64,000 nt of DNA from Thermonema rossianum DSM 10300. GTDB taxonomy: Bacteria > Bacteroidota > Bacteroidia > Cytophagales > Thermonemataceae. The notes under the pieces were generated by a model that ran no database searches, was not told the origin of the DNA, and saw only the letters and a program-made list of their open reading frames with translations. A program made the translations under genes and the position numbers. The stretch spans positions 248,001 through 312,000 of the forward strand of contig NZ_AUGC01000001.1 in NCBI RefSeq assembly GCF_000426825.1, in the 5' to 3' direction. Every line of letters starts with the position of its first letter. Position 1 is the first letter of the stretch. Below are positions 41,920-50,170 of this stretch, piece by piece.

Positions 41920-44187
41920 TTATTTTATCTTTTGGCTCACCTGCTCTACTTTGGCTTTCTTTGCTTGCTTTTCAGCTTGTTGTGTAGCTTTGGCGTTGTC
42001 CATGGCAATATAAGGAGCAATTACCAGAGCCACCACTGACATAAGTTTCAACAAGATATTCAACGAAGGACCGGAAGTATCTTTGAAGGGGTCGCCTACG
42101 GTGTCGCCTACTACAGCCGCTTTGTGAGGCTCAGAACCTTTGTAGAAGATTTCTTTTTTGCCGTTTACTTCAATTTCCACACCTTTTTCAAACATTTTCT
42201 TGGCATTGTCCCAGGCACCGCCGGCATTCGATTGGAAGATGGCCATCAATACGCCCGACACGGTAACGCCTGCCAACAAGCCGCCCAGCATTTCGGCACC
42301 ACCAAAGAAACCGACCAGTACGGGGGTGACTACTGCAATGATACCGGGCAGTACCATTTCACGCAAAGCAGCTTTGGTAGAAATTTCCACGCAGCGTCCG
42401 TATTCAGCTTTGCCGTCGGCAGCTTCAAAAGTCTTGCGGTCTGCATCGGACCACTGCTTCATGTCTTTGCCTTCGTTTTTGCGCATTACGTTCAAGGCGG
42501 CTTTCAGCGCAGGAATTTCATTGAACTGACGGCGCACTTCCTGAATCATCGACTGGGCGGCACGTCCTACGGCATCCATAGCCATAGATGAGAAGAGGAA
42601 AGGCAGCATGCCACCAATAAACAAACCGGCCATTACTACGGGCGACGATACGTCGATGGCGCTGATGCCTGCCGTTACTTTGAAGGCACTGAACAGAGCC
42701 AGGGCAGTCAAGGCAGCCGAACCAATGGCAAAACCTTTACCGATGGCAGCCGTGGTGTTTCCTACGGCATCCAGCTTGTCGGTGCGCTCGCGCACTTCTT
42801 TGGGCAGCTCGCTCATTTCGGCAATACCACCGGCGTTGTCCGAAATAGGACCATAAGCATCCACAGCCAGCTGAATGCCGGTGTTGGCAAGCATACCCAC
42901 AGCAGCAATGGCGATGCCATATAACCCGGCAAGCTGATAAGCGCCAATGACAGCAGCCGAGATGATAATCAAGGGCAGGGCAGTAGATTGCATACCCACA
43001 CCCAGACCGGCAATAATGTTGGTGGCTACACCCGAAGCCGATTGCTTCACAATGCGACGTACCGGCGGCGTATCGGTACCGGTATAAAATTCAGTAATCA
43101 AACCGATAAGCAAGCCGGCTACCAAGCCAATAATGGTTGCCCAGAATACCCCCAGAGAAGTGTATGTTTTGTTTTCGAAAGTCCACTCGGCAGGCAGCAA
43201 GAAGTCAATGATGAAATAAGAAGCTGCCAGCATGATGATAGCAGAAATGAACTCACCGGTATTTAAAGCTTTTTGGGGGTTGCCGTCTTCTTTTACACGC
43301 ACCAGATAAGAGCCAATGATAGAAGCGATGATGCCAAAGCCGGCAAGCACCAATGGCAACAACACAGCAGACAAGCCACCGAAGTCGTCAGCCAAGCCGT
43401 GTTGCATGAATGCCACACCCAATACCATGGTACCGATGATGGAGCCAATGTAAGACTCGAAGAGGTCGGCACCCATGCCGGCTACGTCGCCCACGTTGTC
43501 GCCCACGTTGTCAGCAATGGTAGCCGGGTTCAGCGGGTGGTCTTCCGGAATGCCGGCTTCTACTTTACCCACCAAGTCGGCACCTACGTCGGCAGCTTTG
43601 GTATAGATACCACCACCTACACGGGCAAAGAGTGCAATAGAAGAAGCACCAAACGAAAAGCCGGTTAATACGTTGATAACTTTTTGAACAGAAGCCGGAT
43701 CATTGATGCCCCACATTTTAGAATACACCACGAAAAGCACGCCCAAACCGAACAAGCCCAAGCCTACTACGCCCAAGCCCATAACGGTACCACCGGTGAA
43801 GGCTACTTTCAGCGCACGGCTCAAGCTGTTACGGGCGGCATTGGTAGTGCGCACGTTGGCTTGGGTAGCCACACGCATGCCTATGAAACCGGCCAGGGCA
43901 GAGCAGATAGCACCCGTAATGAATGAGAGGGCAATTAAGCTTGAAGAGCTTGCCTCTTTGGCACCACTCAAGCCCAATATGACGGCCACCAGCAAAACAA
44001 ACAGAATCAAAATGCGGTACTCGGCTTTCAAAAAGGCCATGGCACCTTCTGCAATTTTCTTGGCGATGCCTTGCATACGCTCGTCGCCTGGTTCGGCTTT
44101 CTTTACTTCAACGGCTTTTAGCCAGGTGAAGAACAAAGCCACTGCGCCTAAGGCAGGGACTAAGTAAATTAGTAAGTCAATACTCAT
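41920..44187 (-). CDS. hppA: Membrane-bound pyrophosphatase, ion-pumping
   Basis: A 755-residue, ~16-helix membrane pyrophosphatase that couples PPi hydrolysis to ion export. Catalytic region: [20 protein letters not shown] and [20 protein letters not shown], then [15 protein letters not shown]. At the K+-sensitivity position the sequence is [10 protein letters not shown] (Ala rather than Lys), the pattern of the potassium-dependent subfamily, whose members pump Na+, H+ or both. Ion specificity cannot be fixed from this alone. A strong hairpin terminator follows. The promoter box abuts that of the divergent DUF155 gene. Confidence 0.95.
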   Translation of the reverse strand: MSIDLLIYLVPALGAVALFFTWLKAVEVKKAEPGDERMQGIAKKIAEGAMAFLKAEYRILILFVLLVAVILGLSGAKEASSSSLIALSFITGAICSALAGFIGMRVATQANVRTTNAARNSLSRALKVAFTGGTVMGLGVVGLGLFGLGVLFVVYSKMWGINDPASVQKVINVLTGFSFGASSIALFARVGGGIYTKAADVGADLVGKVEAGIPEDHPLNPATIADNVGDNVGDVAGMGADLFESYIGSIIGTMVLGVAFMQHGLADDFGGLSAVLLPLVLAGFGIIASIIGSYLVRVKEDGNPQKALNTGEFISAIIMLAASYFIIDFLLPAEWTFENKTYTSLGVFWATIIGLVAGLLIGLITEFYTGTDTPPVRRIVKQSASGVATNIIAGLGVGMQSTALPLIIISAAVIGAYQLAGLYGIAIAAVGMLANTGIQLAVDAYGPISDNAGGIAEMSELPKEVRERTDKLDAVGNTTAAIGKGFAIGSAALTALALFSAFKVTAGISAIDVSSPVVMAGLFIGGMLPFLFSSMAMDAVGRAAQSMIQEVRRQFNEIPALKAALNVMRKNEGKDMKQWSDADRKTFEAADGKAEYGRCVEISTKAALREMVLPGIIAVVTPVLVGFFGGAEMLGGLLAGVTVSGVLMAIFQSNAGGAWDNAKKMFEKGVEIEVNGKKEIFYKGSEPHKAAVVGDTVGDPFKDTSGPSLNILLKLMSVVALVIAPYIAMDNAKATQQAEKQAKKAKVEQVSQKIK

Positions 44188-44241
44188 AACGCTTTCGTTT
44201 TTATGTTGTTTTTTAGGTTACTTACTTCATGCAAATGCCTG

Positions 44242-44249
44242 CAAATATA
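44242..44249 (-). promoter_or_regulatory. -7 box of hppA
   Basis: TATATTTG on the minus strand. It abuts, with one base between, a plus-strand TAATTTTG at 44251-44258; two divergent -7 boxes are thus back to back. The hppA leader would be about 50 bases. Confidence 0.5.
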
Positions 44250-44250
44250 G

Positions 44251-44258
44251 TAATTTTG
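44251..44258 (+). promoter_or_regulatory. -7 box of the DUF155 gene
   Basis: TAATTTTG on the plus strand, 83 bases before the ATG at 44342 and one base from the hppA -7 box in the other direction. No TTG at the usual distance. Confidence 0.35.
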
Positions 44259-44341
44259 ACTAAACGAATCCTTGTATTTTTCCAATAACCTTTGGCGAAG
44301 GTTATAAAGAAAAAGACTTTCAAACTTAAAAAAACAAATGT

Positions 44342-45124
44342 ATGGCAAAAGCATTTGCATTTCAGGTAGCCGAGCAAATACACATCAAACAATTGCGGCA
44401 AGGCTTTGCTGCTGCGCCCGAAGTAGCCACCAATGCCGAACTGTTGTATATTCTGCAGGATAAAAAATTTCTGCACGTCTTCGACTACGGTGTGGTTGCC
44501 TTTTATGGTTTCGATGAGGTAGAAATGAGCGACCATATTGCTTTCATAAAAAAGCACGCAGAAGCAGCACTCGAACAGCCTCTTTCGGACTTCATAGAAG
44601 TAGAAGTAAACGATCGTTTGGCTAAGCCGCGCGTCCAAGACGATGTGGTGATGATTCCGGACTTATCGCTCGATTACATTCGTATCATCACCCTGAATTT
44701 GGCGCAGTCTGTAGCACTCGATTTCTATGAAGAGCTGGCACTGCAGCTGCTGAAAGCCAACAAAGCCTATGTGGATGAGTTGGAAGAAAACGGGCGTTTA
44801 AAAATATCGAAGCGCAACCTGCTGCGCTTCATCGGGCGTTGCCGCAATGTAAAAAACAGCATTGTGGATAACCTCTACATTCTCGATGAACCTTTGATTA
44901 CGTGGGAAGACCCCGATTTGAGCCGTTTGAACAGCCGTCTCAAAGAGTCTTTTGATATTTACAACCGCTTTCGCGACATGGACTATAAGCTGCGCATCAT
45001 AGAAGAAAACCTCACGCTCTTTACTGACCTTATCCACCATCGCGAAAGCAGTCGTCTGGAATGGATTATCATTATTTTGATTTTGGTAGAGGTTGTCAAC
45101 CTCTTGTTGGAAAAACTACTCTGA
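44342..45124 (+). CDS. DUF155/RMD1-family protein
   Basis: A 260-residue protein of the DUF155 family (yeast Rmd1, human RMND1). Typical elements: FDYGVVAFYGFDEVEMSDHI, DYIRIITLNLAQSVALDFYE, and a C-terminal membrane-anchor segment (LEWIIIILILVEVVNLLLE). The molecular role of bacterial members is unknown; the C-terminal hydrophobic tail suggests membrane association. It overlaps the convergent PorP-OmpA gene by 9 bases. Confidence 0.9.
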   Translation: MAKAFAFQVAEQIHIKQLRQGFAAAPEVATNAELLYILQDKKFLHVFDYGVVAFYGFDEVEMSDHIAFIKKHAEAALEQPLSDFIEVEVNDRLAKPRVQDDVVMIPDLSLDYIRIITLNLAQSVALDFYEELALQLLKANKAYVDELEENGRLKISKRNLLRFIGRCRNVKNSIVDNLYILDEPLITWEDPDLSRLNSRLKESFDIYNRFRDMDYKLRIIEENLTLFTDLIHHRESSRLEWIIIILILVEVVNLLLEKLL

Positions 45125-46816
45125 ATCCGGCTCTTCGGGCTGATCCTCCTCGGGAAGATCTTCTATGGGAATGTCATCTATGGGCACGTCATCGATAGGC
45201 ACGTCATCGATAGGTACGGCTTCGATATCCGGCTGCTCCTCGGGAAGATCTGCCTCCTCGCCTTCGGCACGGAAGGCTTCCGGACCCGGCATTTCTTTTA
45301 CAAGGCGCAGCTGCACGCGCCGGTTACGTATGCGTCCCGATTCCGTAGCATTGTCGGCCACGGGGTTGAGGTCGCCCCAGCCCCGTAGCAAGAGCCGGTC
45401 GGGGGATATGCCCGCCTTCACGAAGTAGCTCCATACAGCCAACGCGCGTGCTTCCGATACTTTGACATTGGTGCGGCGGTCGCCGGTATTACAGGTATAG
45501 CCGGCAATTTCCAGCTTTAAGTCAGGGTTGGCACTCAGGATAGTGGTCAAGCGATCCAAGAACAAGCGGCTGCCAGGGCTTAGCTCTGTTTCGCCAAAGT
45601 GAAACAAGATACTGCGCAACAATAAATTATATTCGGCTTCTGCCAGCTCTACGTCTTCACGCTTGGCATAAACCAGTTCCGCATCCAGGCGCAAGAAGCG
45701 TGGCGCCAAATCTTTTAAGCTGTCGGGCAGGTTTTGTTCTACCAAGAGGGTATCGGGTTGAGGCACTATGCGCTTGATGGGGCGCTTCTTGTATCCGAAA
45801 TCACGCCGGATGCCTATTTGCACCTCCAAAGCATTTTGCGGCACACTGAGGGCTTCGGCCGAAGGCATATTGAAGTCATAGCTGAAGCTAAAAGCATAAC
45901 GCTGGTGCTCGAGCTGAATACCGGCAGTCACTACGCCATCGGGGTTGTACCATACATTGACGCCCAGGGTGGCTTCACGGTAAAGCAAGGAGTCGGGGTC
46001 CCATTCTTTGTTGAAATGATAAAATACGCCTAGACCTGCATTGAGCTGTGAAGGACCGTTGAAAGCCATAATGTAACGGGCATTCGGATGCAAAGACACC
46101 GAGTATTTTTCAATGGCTTTGAACGAAGCATTGGCAACCAAGGTCATGGGCAGCTTGTCGTCACCGCCAATAAAAGAAGTATTGGGTTGATTGATTTGCA
46201 TAAGTGCCACACCGGCAGAAGCTATGGGGCGGCGTATGCTGTCGTCCCAACGCCATTGAAGTCCCACATCACCGGTAGGAAAAAACACGGCTGCATTTTC
46301 TATGTTTTCGCCATTGGGCAGGGTAGGGTCAAAACCGCCACCGCTCCATTGGCTGCCTGTGGTGAGGCTGTTCAGGTTCAGTGCTCTTTGAAAGAAGCCG
46401 GCTTGCCCTCCAATGCTTATGTAATGATGGCTGCTGTCGGAGAGCTTCCATAGGTAGGAAAAACCTATTTTCAGCCCGGAAGTACGCAGCAATCCATTAG
46501 CACCGGCTTGGTCGCTCAGTACGGTGGCACCTATGCCTGCCCAGCGGTAACCCAAGGTGTCTTCGAAACGCTTATACAGAGGGTAGGTGAGACTCAAGAG
46601 AGGCGTGGCAAAGGTAGTGCCACCACCCACCGATTCGCGCCTATAGAGCAGACTTGCCGACATGACGTCAGAGGTGGCAGGTAAAGCCGGGTTGGTCAAC
46701 AAAGGGGATTGTTGATACTGTGTGAAAAACACATTTTGAGCTTTCAGGGCATGAAAGCTCCCCAGCATGCAAAAAGAAATCAAATACAAACTTAAAAAGC
46801 GTATAGTTGCCGGCAT
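45116..46816 (-). CDS. PorP/SprF-family membrane protein fused to an OmpA domain
   Basis: A 566-residue exported protein. Signal peptide at residues 1-26. Residues ~28-335 match the PorP/SprF family of the type IX secretion and gliding apparatus (QNVFFTQYQQSPLLTNPALP is its signature opening). Residues ~395-505 form an OmpA peptidoglycan-binding domain (LFHFGETELSPGSRLFLDRL, LEIAGYTCNTGDRR, LLLRGWGDLNPVADN, RIRNRRVQL). The last 33 residues (534-566) are a tandem acidic tail, three VPIDD units and then IPIED/LPEED. This fusion would anchor the barrel-like protein to the cell wall. It sits alone here, without other T9SS genes. Confidence 0.85.
   Translation of the reverse strand: MPATIRFLSLYLISFCMLGSFHALKAQNVFFTQYQQSPLLTNPALPATSDVMSASLLYRRESVGGGTTFATPLLSLTYPLYKRFEDTLGYRWAGIGATVLSDQAGANGLLRTSGLKIGFSYLWKLSDSSHHYISIGGQAGFFQRALNLNSLTTGSQWSGGGFDPTLPNGENIENAAVFFPTGDVGLQWRWDDSIRRPIASAGVALMQINQPNTSFIGGDDKLPMTLVANASFKAIEKYSVSLHPNARYIMAFNGPSQLNAGLGVFYHFNKEWDPDSLLYREATLGVNVWYNPDGVVTAGIQLEHQRYAFSFSYDFNMPSAEALSVPQNALEVQIGIRRDFGYKKRPIKRIVPQPDTLLVEQNLPDSLKDLAPRFLRLDAELVYAKREDVELAEAEYNLLLRSILFHFGETELSPGSRLFLDRLTTILSANPDLKLEIAGYTCNTGDRRTNVKVSEARALAVWSYFVKAGISPDRLLLRGWGDLNPVADNATESGRIRNRRVQLRLVKEMPGPEAFRAEGEEADLPEEQPDIEAVPIDDVPIDDVPIDDIPIEDLPEEDQPEEPDSE
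45158..45217 (-). repeat. 15-base tandem repeat encoding VPIDD units
   Basis: About four 15-base units, seen on the plus strand as CGTCATCGATAGGCA-like repeats, code for VPIDD-VPIDD-VPIDD-IPIED in the PorP-OmpA protein. The units are nearly identical at DNA level, so length change by slippage is possible. Confidence 0.7.
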
Positions 46817-46905
46817 AAAAAATGCATTTTTACCTACCCTATCTTACAATGATAGCAAAAATTGTGAAAGCCTTAGGCTTCTTACGAAGAAAATGTTGCA
46901 AATGT

Positions 46906-47628
46906 TTATCTTGAAGGTTGTCCCAATATAAAAATAGCCGGCTTCTTGTGTAAGTCGGGCAGGTTTTGCTTCCAGCTTTTGACAGGCTGCGTAAATATCC
47001 ACTCATCCGGGGAAGTTAAACTTACCCCAATACACAGGTGCAAGTCGGGCTGTACTTGCTTGACCACGGCTTCCAGCAAAGCATTGTTCCGGTAAGGCGT
47101 TTCCATAAATATTTGAGCAGCGCCTTGCCGGGCAGCCTGCTCTATTTCTTTCAGCTTCCGGGCACGTGCGCCCTTGTCTATGGGCAGATAACCATGAAAG
47201 CAAAAAGCCTGTCCATTCAGTCCCGAGCCCATAAGTGTTAAAAAAATGGAAGAAGCGCCTGTCAACGGACGCACGGCTACCCCATGGCGATGGGCCCATG
47301 CCACAATTTGAGCACCGGGGTCGGCTACTGCCGGCAAGCCGGCTTCTGATATCACGCCGAAATCGGTGCCTGCCAGCAGCTTTTTCAGCGGGGCATCCAA
47401 GCTATGAAAGTCGCTTTTTTTATGCCACTCGTAAAACTCCAGAGCGCCAATGTCAACGCCTATTTTCAAAGCACTGATAAAACGGCGGGCAGAACGCACA
47501 TTTTCCACAAAAAAACAACGCACGTGGCGCAGCACTTCAATGACCTGCGGCGTGGTGACTGCCTGCTCGCTGCCGCTTGCCAGTGCCGATGGAATCAAAA
47601 AAAGTGTGCCGGATGTATTGGTGCCCAT
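46906..47628 (-). CDS. RsmI-like SAM-dependent methyltransferase
   Basis: A 240-residue protein of the tetrapyrrole-methylase/RsmI superfamily. Segments: ENVRSARRFISALKIG, the SAM-type AGLPAVADPGAQIVAWAHRH, LTGASSIFLTLMGSGLNGQA, and METPYRNNALLEAVVK. RsmI methylates the 2'-OH of C1402 in 16S rRNA, but Bacteroidota often have this second, shorter protein besides a standard RsmI, so the substrate is unproven. aroK precedes it (gap 22 bases), in the same direction. Confidence 0.83.
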   Translation of the reverse strand: MGTNTSGTLFLIPSALASGSEQAVTTPQVIEVLRHVRCFFVENVRSARRFISALKIGVDIGALEFYEWHKKSDFHSLDAPLKKLLAGTDFGVISEAGLPAVADPGAQIVAWAHRHGVAVRPLTGASSIFLTLMGSGLNGQAFCFHGYLPIDKGARARKLKEIEQAARQGAAQIFMETPYRNNALLEAVVKQVQPDLHLCIGVSLTSPDEWIFTQPVKSWKQNLPDLHKKPAIFILGQPSR

Positions 47629-47650
47629 ATGGTTGCCGGTTTAGTTTTGA

Positions 47651-48160
47651 CTATTGACGAACGGCAGAGCGCAGTGCTGCCGGGAAGGTGTTGGAATCAT
47701 ACTGATGCAAACGAAGGTGTGCCTGTTCGTAAAAAGGGCGGCGCTTTTCATAAAGCTCGATTACAAAGCGCCGGAGACGCTCTTCCGTATCGCACTCCTT
47801 TAAAAGCGGACGTTGCGCCCGCCCATGCCACAGACGCTGTATGATGCTTTCAAGCGGGCAATCCAGGAATACCACCAAGCCATTTTTTTTCATGAATGCC
47901 ATGTTGTCGAAAAAACAGGGCGTACCGCCGCCGGTAGCTATGATACGGTTCGCTCCTTGACTAATCTGATGAAGCACCTGGCGCTCTATTTCCCTGAATT
48001 GCGCTTCGCCCGATGCTTCAAACAGTGCCGGGATGCTCTGCCCGTGCAGTGCTTCAATGAACACGTCCATATCATAGAACTTGTACCCCATGGAGCGTGC
48101 CCATGCCATGCCACAAGTGGTTTTGCCTGCACCGGGCATTCCTATCAAGTAAACGACCAT
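47651..48160 (-). CDS. aroK: Shikimate kinase
   Basis: A 169-residue kinase that phosphorylates shikimate on the way to aromatic amino acids. Start ATG 48160 (MVVYLIGM) opens the P-loop directly (IGMPGAGKTTCG); the longer frame upstream is not needed. Other motifs: FYDMDVFIE (shikimate-binding Asp), FREIERQVL, IIATGGGTPCF and the lid region AQRPLLKEC. It diverges from the M20 hydrolase with a gap of 51 bases. Confidence 0.94.
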   Translation of the reverse strand: MVVYLIGMPGAGKTTCGMAWARSMGYKFYDMDVFIEALHGQSIPALFEASGEAQFREIERQVLHQISQGANRIIATGGGTPCFFDNMAFMKKNGLVVFLDCPLESIIQRLWHGRAQRPLLKECDTEERLRRFVIELYEKRRPFYEQAHLRLHQYDSNTFPAALRSAVRQ

Positions 48161-48211
48161 TTGATTCTCTGCTCTAAGCTTTTTATTTTTCCCAAAAATA
48201 AACAAAAAGCT

Positions 48212-49405
48212 GTGCAATCACTGAAAGACCAAATCAAGCAAAGAGCCGAAGCACTAACCGGTGAGCTGGTAGCCATCCGCCGGCATTTGCATCAACATCC
48301 TGAACTCTCTTTTCAAGAACACGAAACGGCACGTTATGTAGCCGGCCGTCTTAGCGATATAGGCATTCCCTTTGAGGCAGGCATTGCCGGCACGGGCATT
48401 GTGGCGAAGATAGAAGGCAAAAATCCGGAGAAAAAGACCATAGCCCTGCGTGCCGATATGGATGCCCTGCCCATTGAAGAAGCCAATGATGTGCCTTACC
48501 GCTCGCAGAACCCGGGGGTTATGCATGCCTGCGGGCATGATGTGCATACCACTTGCCTGCTGGGCGCCGCCCGTTTGTTGTATGAATGCAGAGACCACTG
48601 GGAGGGTACTGTCAAGCTTCTTTTTCAGCCCGGCGAGGAGCGCATTCCCGGAGGGGCTTCTTTGATGATAAAAGAGGGGGCTTTGGAAAACCCGCGCCCT
48701 TCGGCAGTGATAGGCCAGCACGTCATGCCCTTGATTCCGGTAGGCAAGGTTGGCTTTCGTGAAGGCATGTACATGGCAAGCACCGATGAGTTGTATTTGC
48801 GCGTCATAGGGAAGGGCGGGCACGGTGCCATGCCCGAGCTGTGCATTGACCCCGTAGCCATTGCTGCGCAAATCATCGTGGCCTTGCAGCAAGTCGTCAG
48901 CCGCCGCAGCAGCCCCAAAATGCCTACGGTGCTCACTTTTGGAAAAGTGGTAGCCAATGGAGCTACCAACGTCATTCCCAATGAGGTGTACCTCGAAGGC
49001 ACTTTCCGCACTTTCGATGAACAGTGGCGTGCTCAAGCCCACGACATCATTAGACAAATGGCCACCGGCATAGCCGAAAGCATGGGCGCCCGCTGTGAGG
49101 TGGAAATACGCAAAGGCTACCCTTTCCTTTACAATGCGCCCGAATTGACGCGCAGAGCCAAGCAAGCCGCCATTGAGTATTTGGGTGAAGAAAACGTGGT
49201 AGATTTGGACTTATGGCTGGCAGCCGAGGACTTTGCTTACTACAGCCAAGTAGCCGATGCTTGTTTTTACCGCTTGGGTACACGCAATGAAGCGCGTGGC
49301 ATTGTGTCATCGGTGCACACGCCCACTTTCGATATAGACGAAGCAGCGCTGCCCATAGGGGCCGGCCTGATGGCGTGGCTGGCACTTACCGAACTCCGGC
49401 AATGA
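48212..49405 (+). CDS. M20-family amidohydrolase (N-acyl-amino-acid type)
   Basis: A 397-residue zinc hydrolase. I start at GTG 48212, 51 bases from divergent aroK; the longer frame upstream runs antisense to aroK. Motifs: HLHQHPELSFQEHETARYV, ALRADMDALPIEE and HACGHDVHTTCLLGAARLL (metal ligands). It is related to IAA-amino-acid hydrolase, hippurate hydrolase and aminoacylase types; the exact amide substrate is not visible. No signal peptide, so cytoplasmic. Length is typical for the family. Confidence 0.87.
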   Translation: MQSLKDQIKQRAEALTGELVAIRRHLHQHPELSFQEHETARYVAGRLSDIGIPFEAGIAGTGIVAKIEGKNPEKKTIALRADMDALPIEEANDVPYRSQNPGVMHACGHDVHTTCLLGAARLLYECRDHWEGTVKLLFQPGEERIPGGASLMIKEGALENPRPSAVIGQHVMPLIPVGKVGFREGMYMASTDELYLRVIGKGGHGAMPELCIDPVAIAAQIIVALQQVVSRRSSPKMPTVLTFGKVVANGATNVIPNEVYLEGTFRTFDEQWRAQAHDIIRQMATGIAESMGARCEVEIRKGYPFLYNAPELTRRAKQAAIEYLGEENVVDLDLWLAAEDFAYYSQVADACFYRLGTRNEARGIVSSVHTPTFDIDEAALPIGAGLMAWLALTELRQ

Positions 49406-49407
49406 TT

Positions 49408-50091
49408 CTATAACCGTATTGCCCGGGTCATTTCCCGTTTGCCGGGTGGTCCGGGCAGTGCTTCCACGGCAAAGCCATGGCTTTTTAAGAGGCGTTTAAA
49501 TGCACCTTGAGCACAGTAAGTGACTACTACGCTGCCCGGGTGAGTCAAGGCATGCAGCTTCTGCACGCTTGCCGTGTCCCATAGCTCTGCCTGCGCCGAA
49601 GGTGCAAAGGCATCGTAGTAAATAAGGTCAAAAGTATGCTCACTTTGAAACGCCTGCCATGTGATGTGGTGTTTCATTACCTGCATGCGTGCCCCCCAAG
49701 CGAAAGCGTGTGCCCATGGTTTTTCATGCAGTTCGATGAAAGCGGGATGCCAAGCCCTAAGGGCCGGAGGCAGCGGATAGGCGCGTATGGTTTCAAGAGC
49801 CAGTGGGTAGGCTTCTATGCCTTCATAAGCGAGGCAGTGTGAGGGAAGCCGCTCTTCTAAGATGATGCGGCTCAGCAGGGCATTCAAGCCGGAGCCAAAG
49901 CCCATCTCTAAAATTTTTATCTTGCTTTGGCGTTCTGCAACAAACAAAAGCCCTTGTTCGATGAACACATGCATGGATTCTTGCAGTGCGCCGTGTGTGG
50001 AGTGGTAGGTAGCGCCCAGCAAAGGATGGCGCAGTGTGAACGAACCGTCTTGTGTTTCAAGCAGAGGAGCGTTGATGGGGGCTTCTTGCAT
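49408..50091 (-). CDS. mnmD: tRNA mnm5s2U34 methyltransferase
   Basis: A 227-residue protein of the MnmC N-terminal-domain (DUF752) type that does the final methylation of the wobble uridine modification nm5s2U to mnm5s2U. Features: LRHPLLGATYHSTHGALQES, SAM-binding ILEMGFGSGLNALLSRII, FDLIYYDAFAPSAQAELWD, and the end GPPGKREMTRAI. It is stand-alone, not fused to an oxidoreductase. Ends 3 bases from the M20 gene's stop (convergent). A -7 box lies at 50145-50152. Confidence 0.93.
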   Translation of the reverse strand: MQEAPINAPLLETQDGSFTLRHPLLGATYHSTHGALQESMHVFIEQGLLFVAERQSKIKILEMGFGSGLNALLSRIILEERLPSHCLAYEGIEAYPLALETIRAYPLPPALRAWHPAFIELHEKPWAHAFAWGARMQVMKHHITWQAFQSEHTFDLIYYDAFAPSAQAELWDTASVQKLHALTHPGSVVVTYCAQGAFKRLLKSHGFAVEALPGPPGKREMTRAIRL

Positions 50092-50128
50092 TTTGGGAAA
50101 ACACTTATTTAGAAACTTTTAAAATAAC

Positions 50129-50136
50129 TACTTTTG
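50129..50136 (+). promoter_or_regulatory. -7 box of the ABC-HlyD-TolC operon
   Basis: TACTTTTG on the plus strand, 35 bases before the ABC gene's ATG. The mnmD -7 box in the other direction is at 50145-50152, so transcription from the two promoters would collide or overlap. Confidence 0.45.
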
Positions 50137-50144
50137 TATAAAAT

Positions 50145-50152
50145 CAAAGATA
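50145..50152 (-). promoter_or_regulatory. -7 box of mnmD
   Basis: TATCTTTG on the minus strand, 54 bases upstream of the mnmD ATG at 50091. It faces the plus-strand -7 box at 50129-50136. Confidence 0.45.
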
Positions 50153-50170
50153 CGTCGAAAATAGCAAACT

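Noticed and set aside
42124-44167. Several long plus-strand frames antisense to hppA
   Set aside because: They have shadow-like composition with no recognisable domain, while hppA itself is a full-length conserved protein.
45158-45217. Short direct repeats as a possible CRISPR array
   Set aside because: Units are 15 bases, contiguous and in frame, coding for VPIDD; there are no spacers and no cas genes.
47813-48211. N-terminal extension of the M20 amidohydrolase to 530 residues
   Set aside because: It is antisense to shikimate kinase, and the M20 family begins with the segment coded from ~48212.
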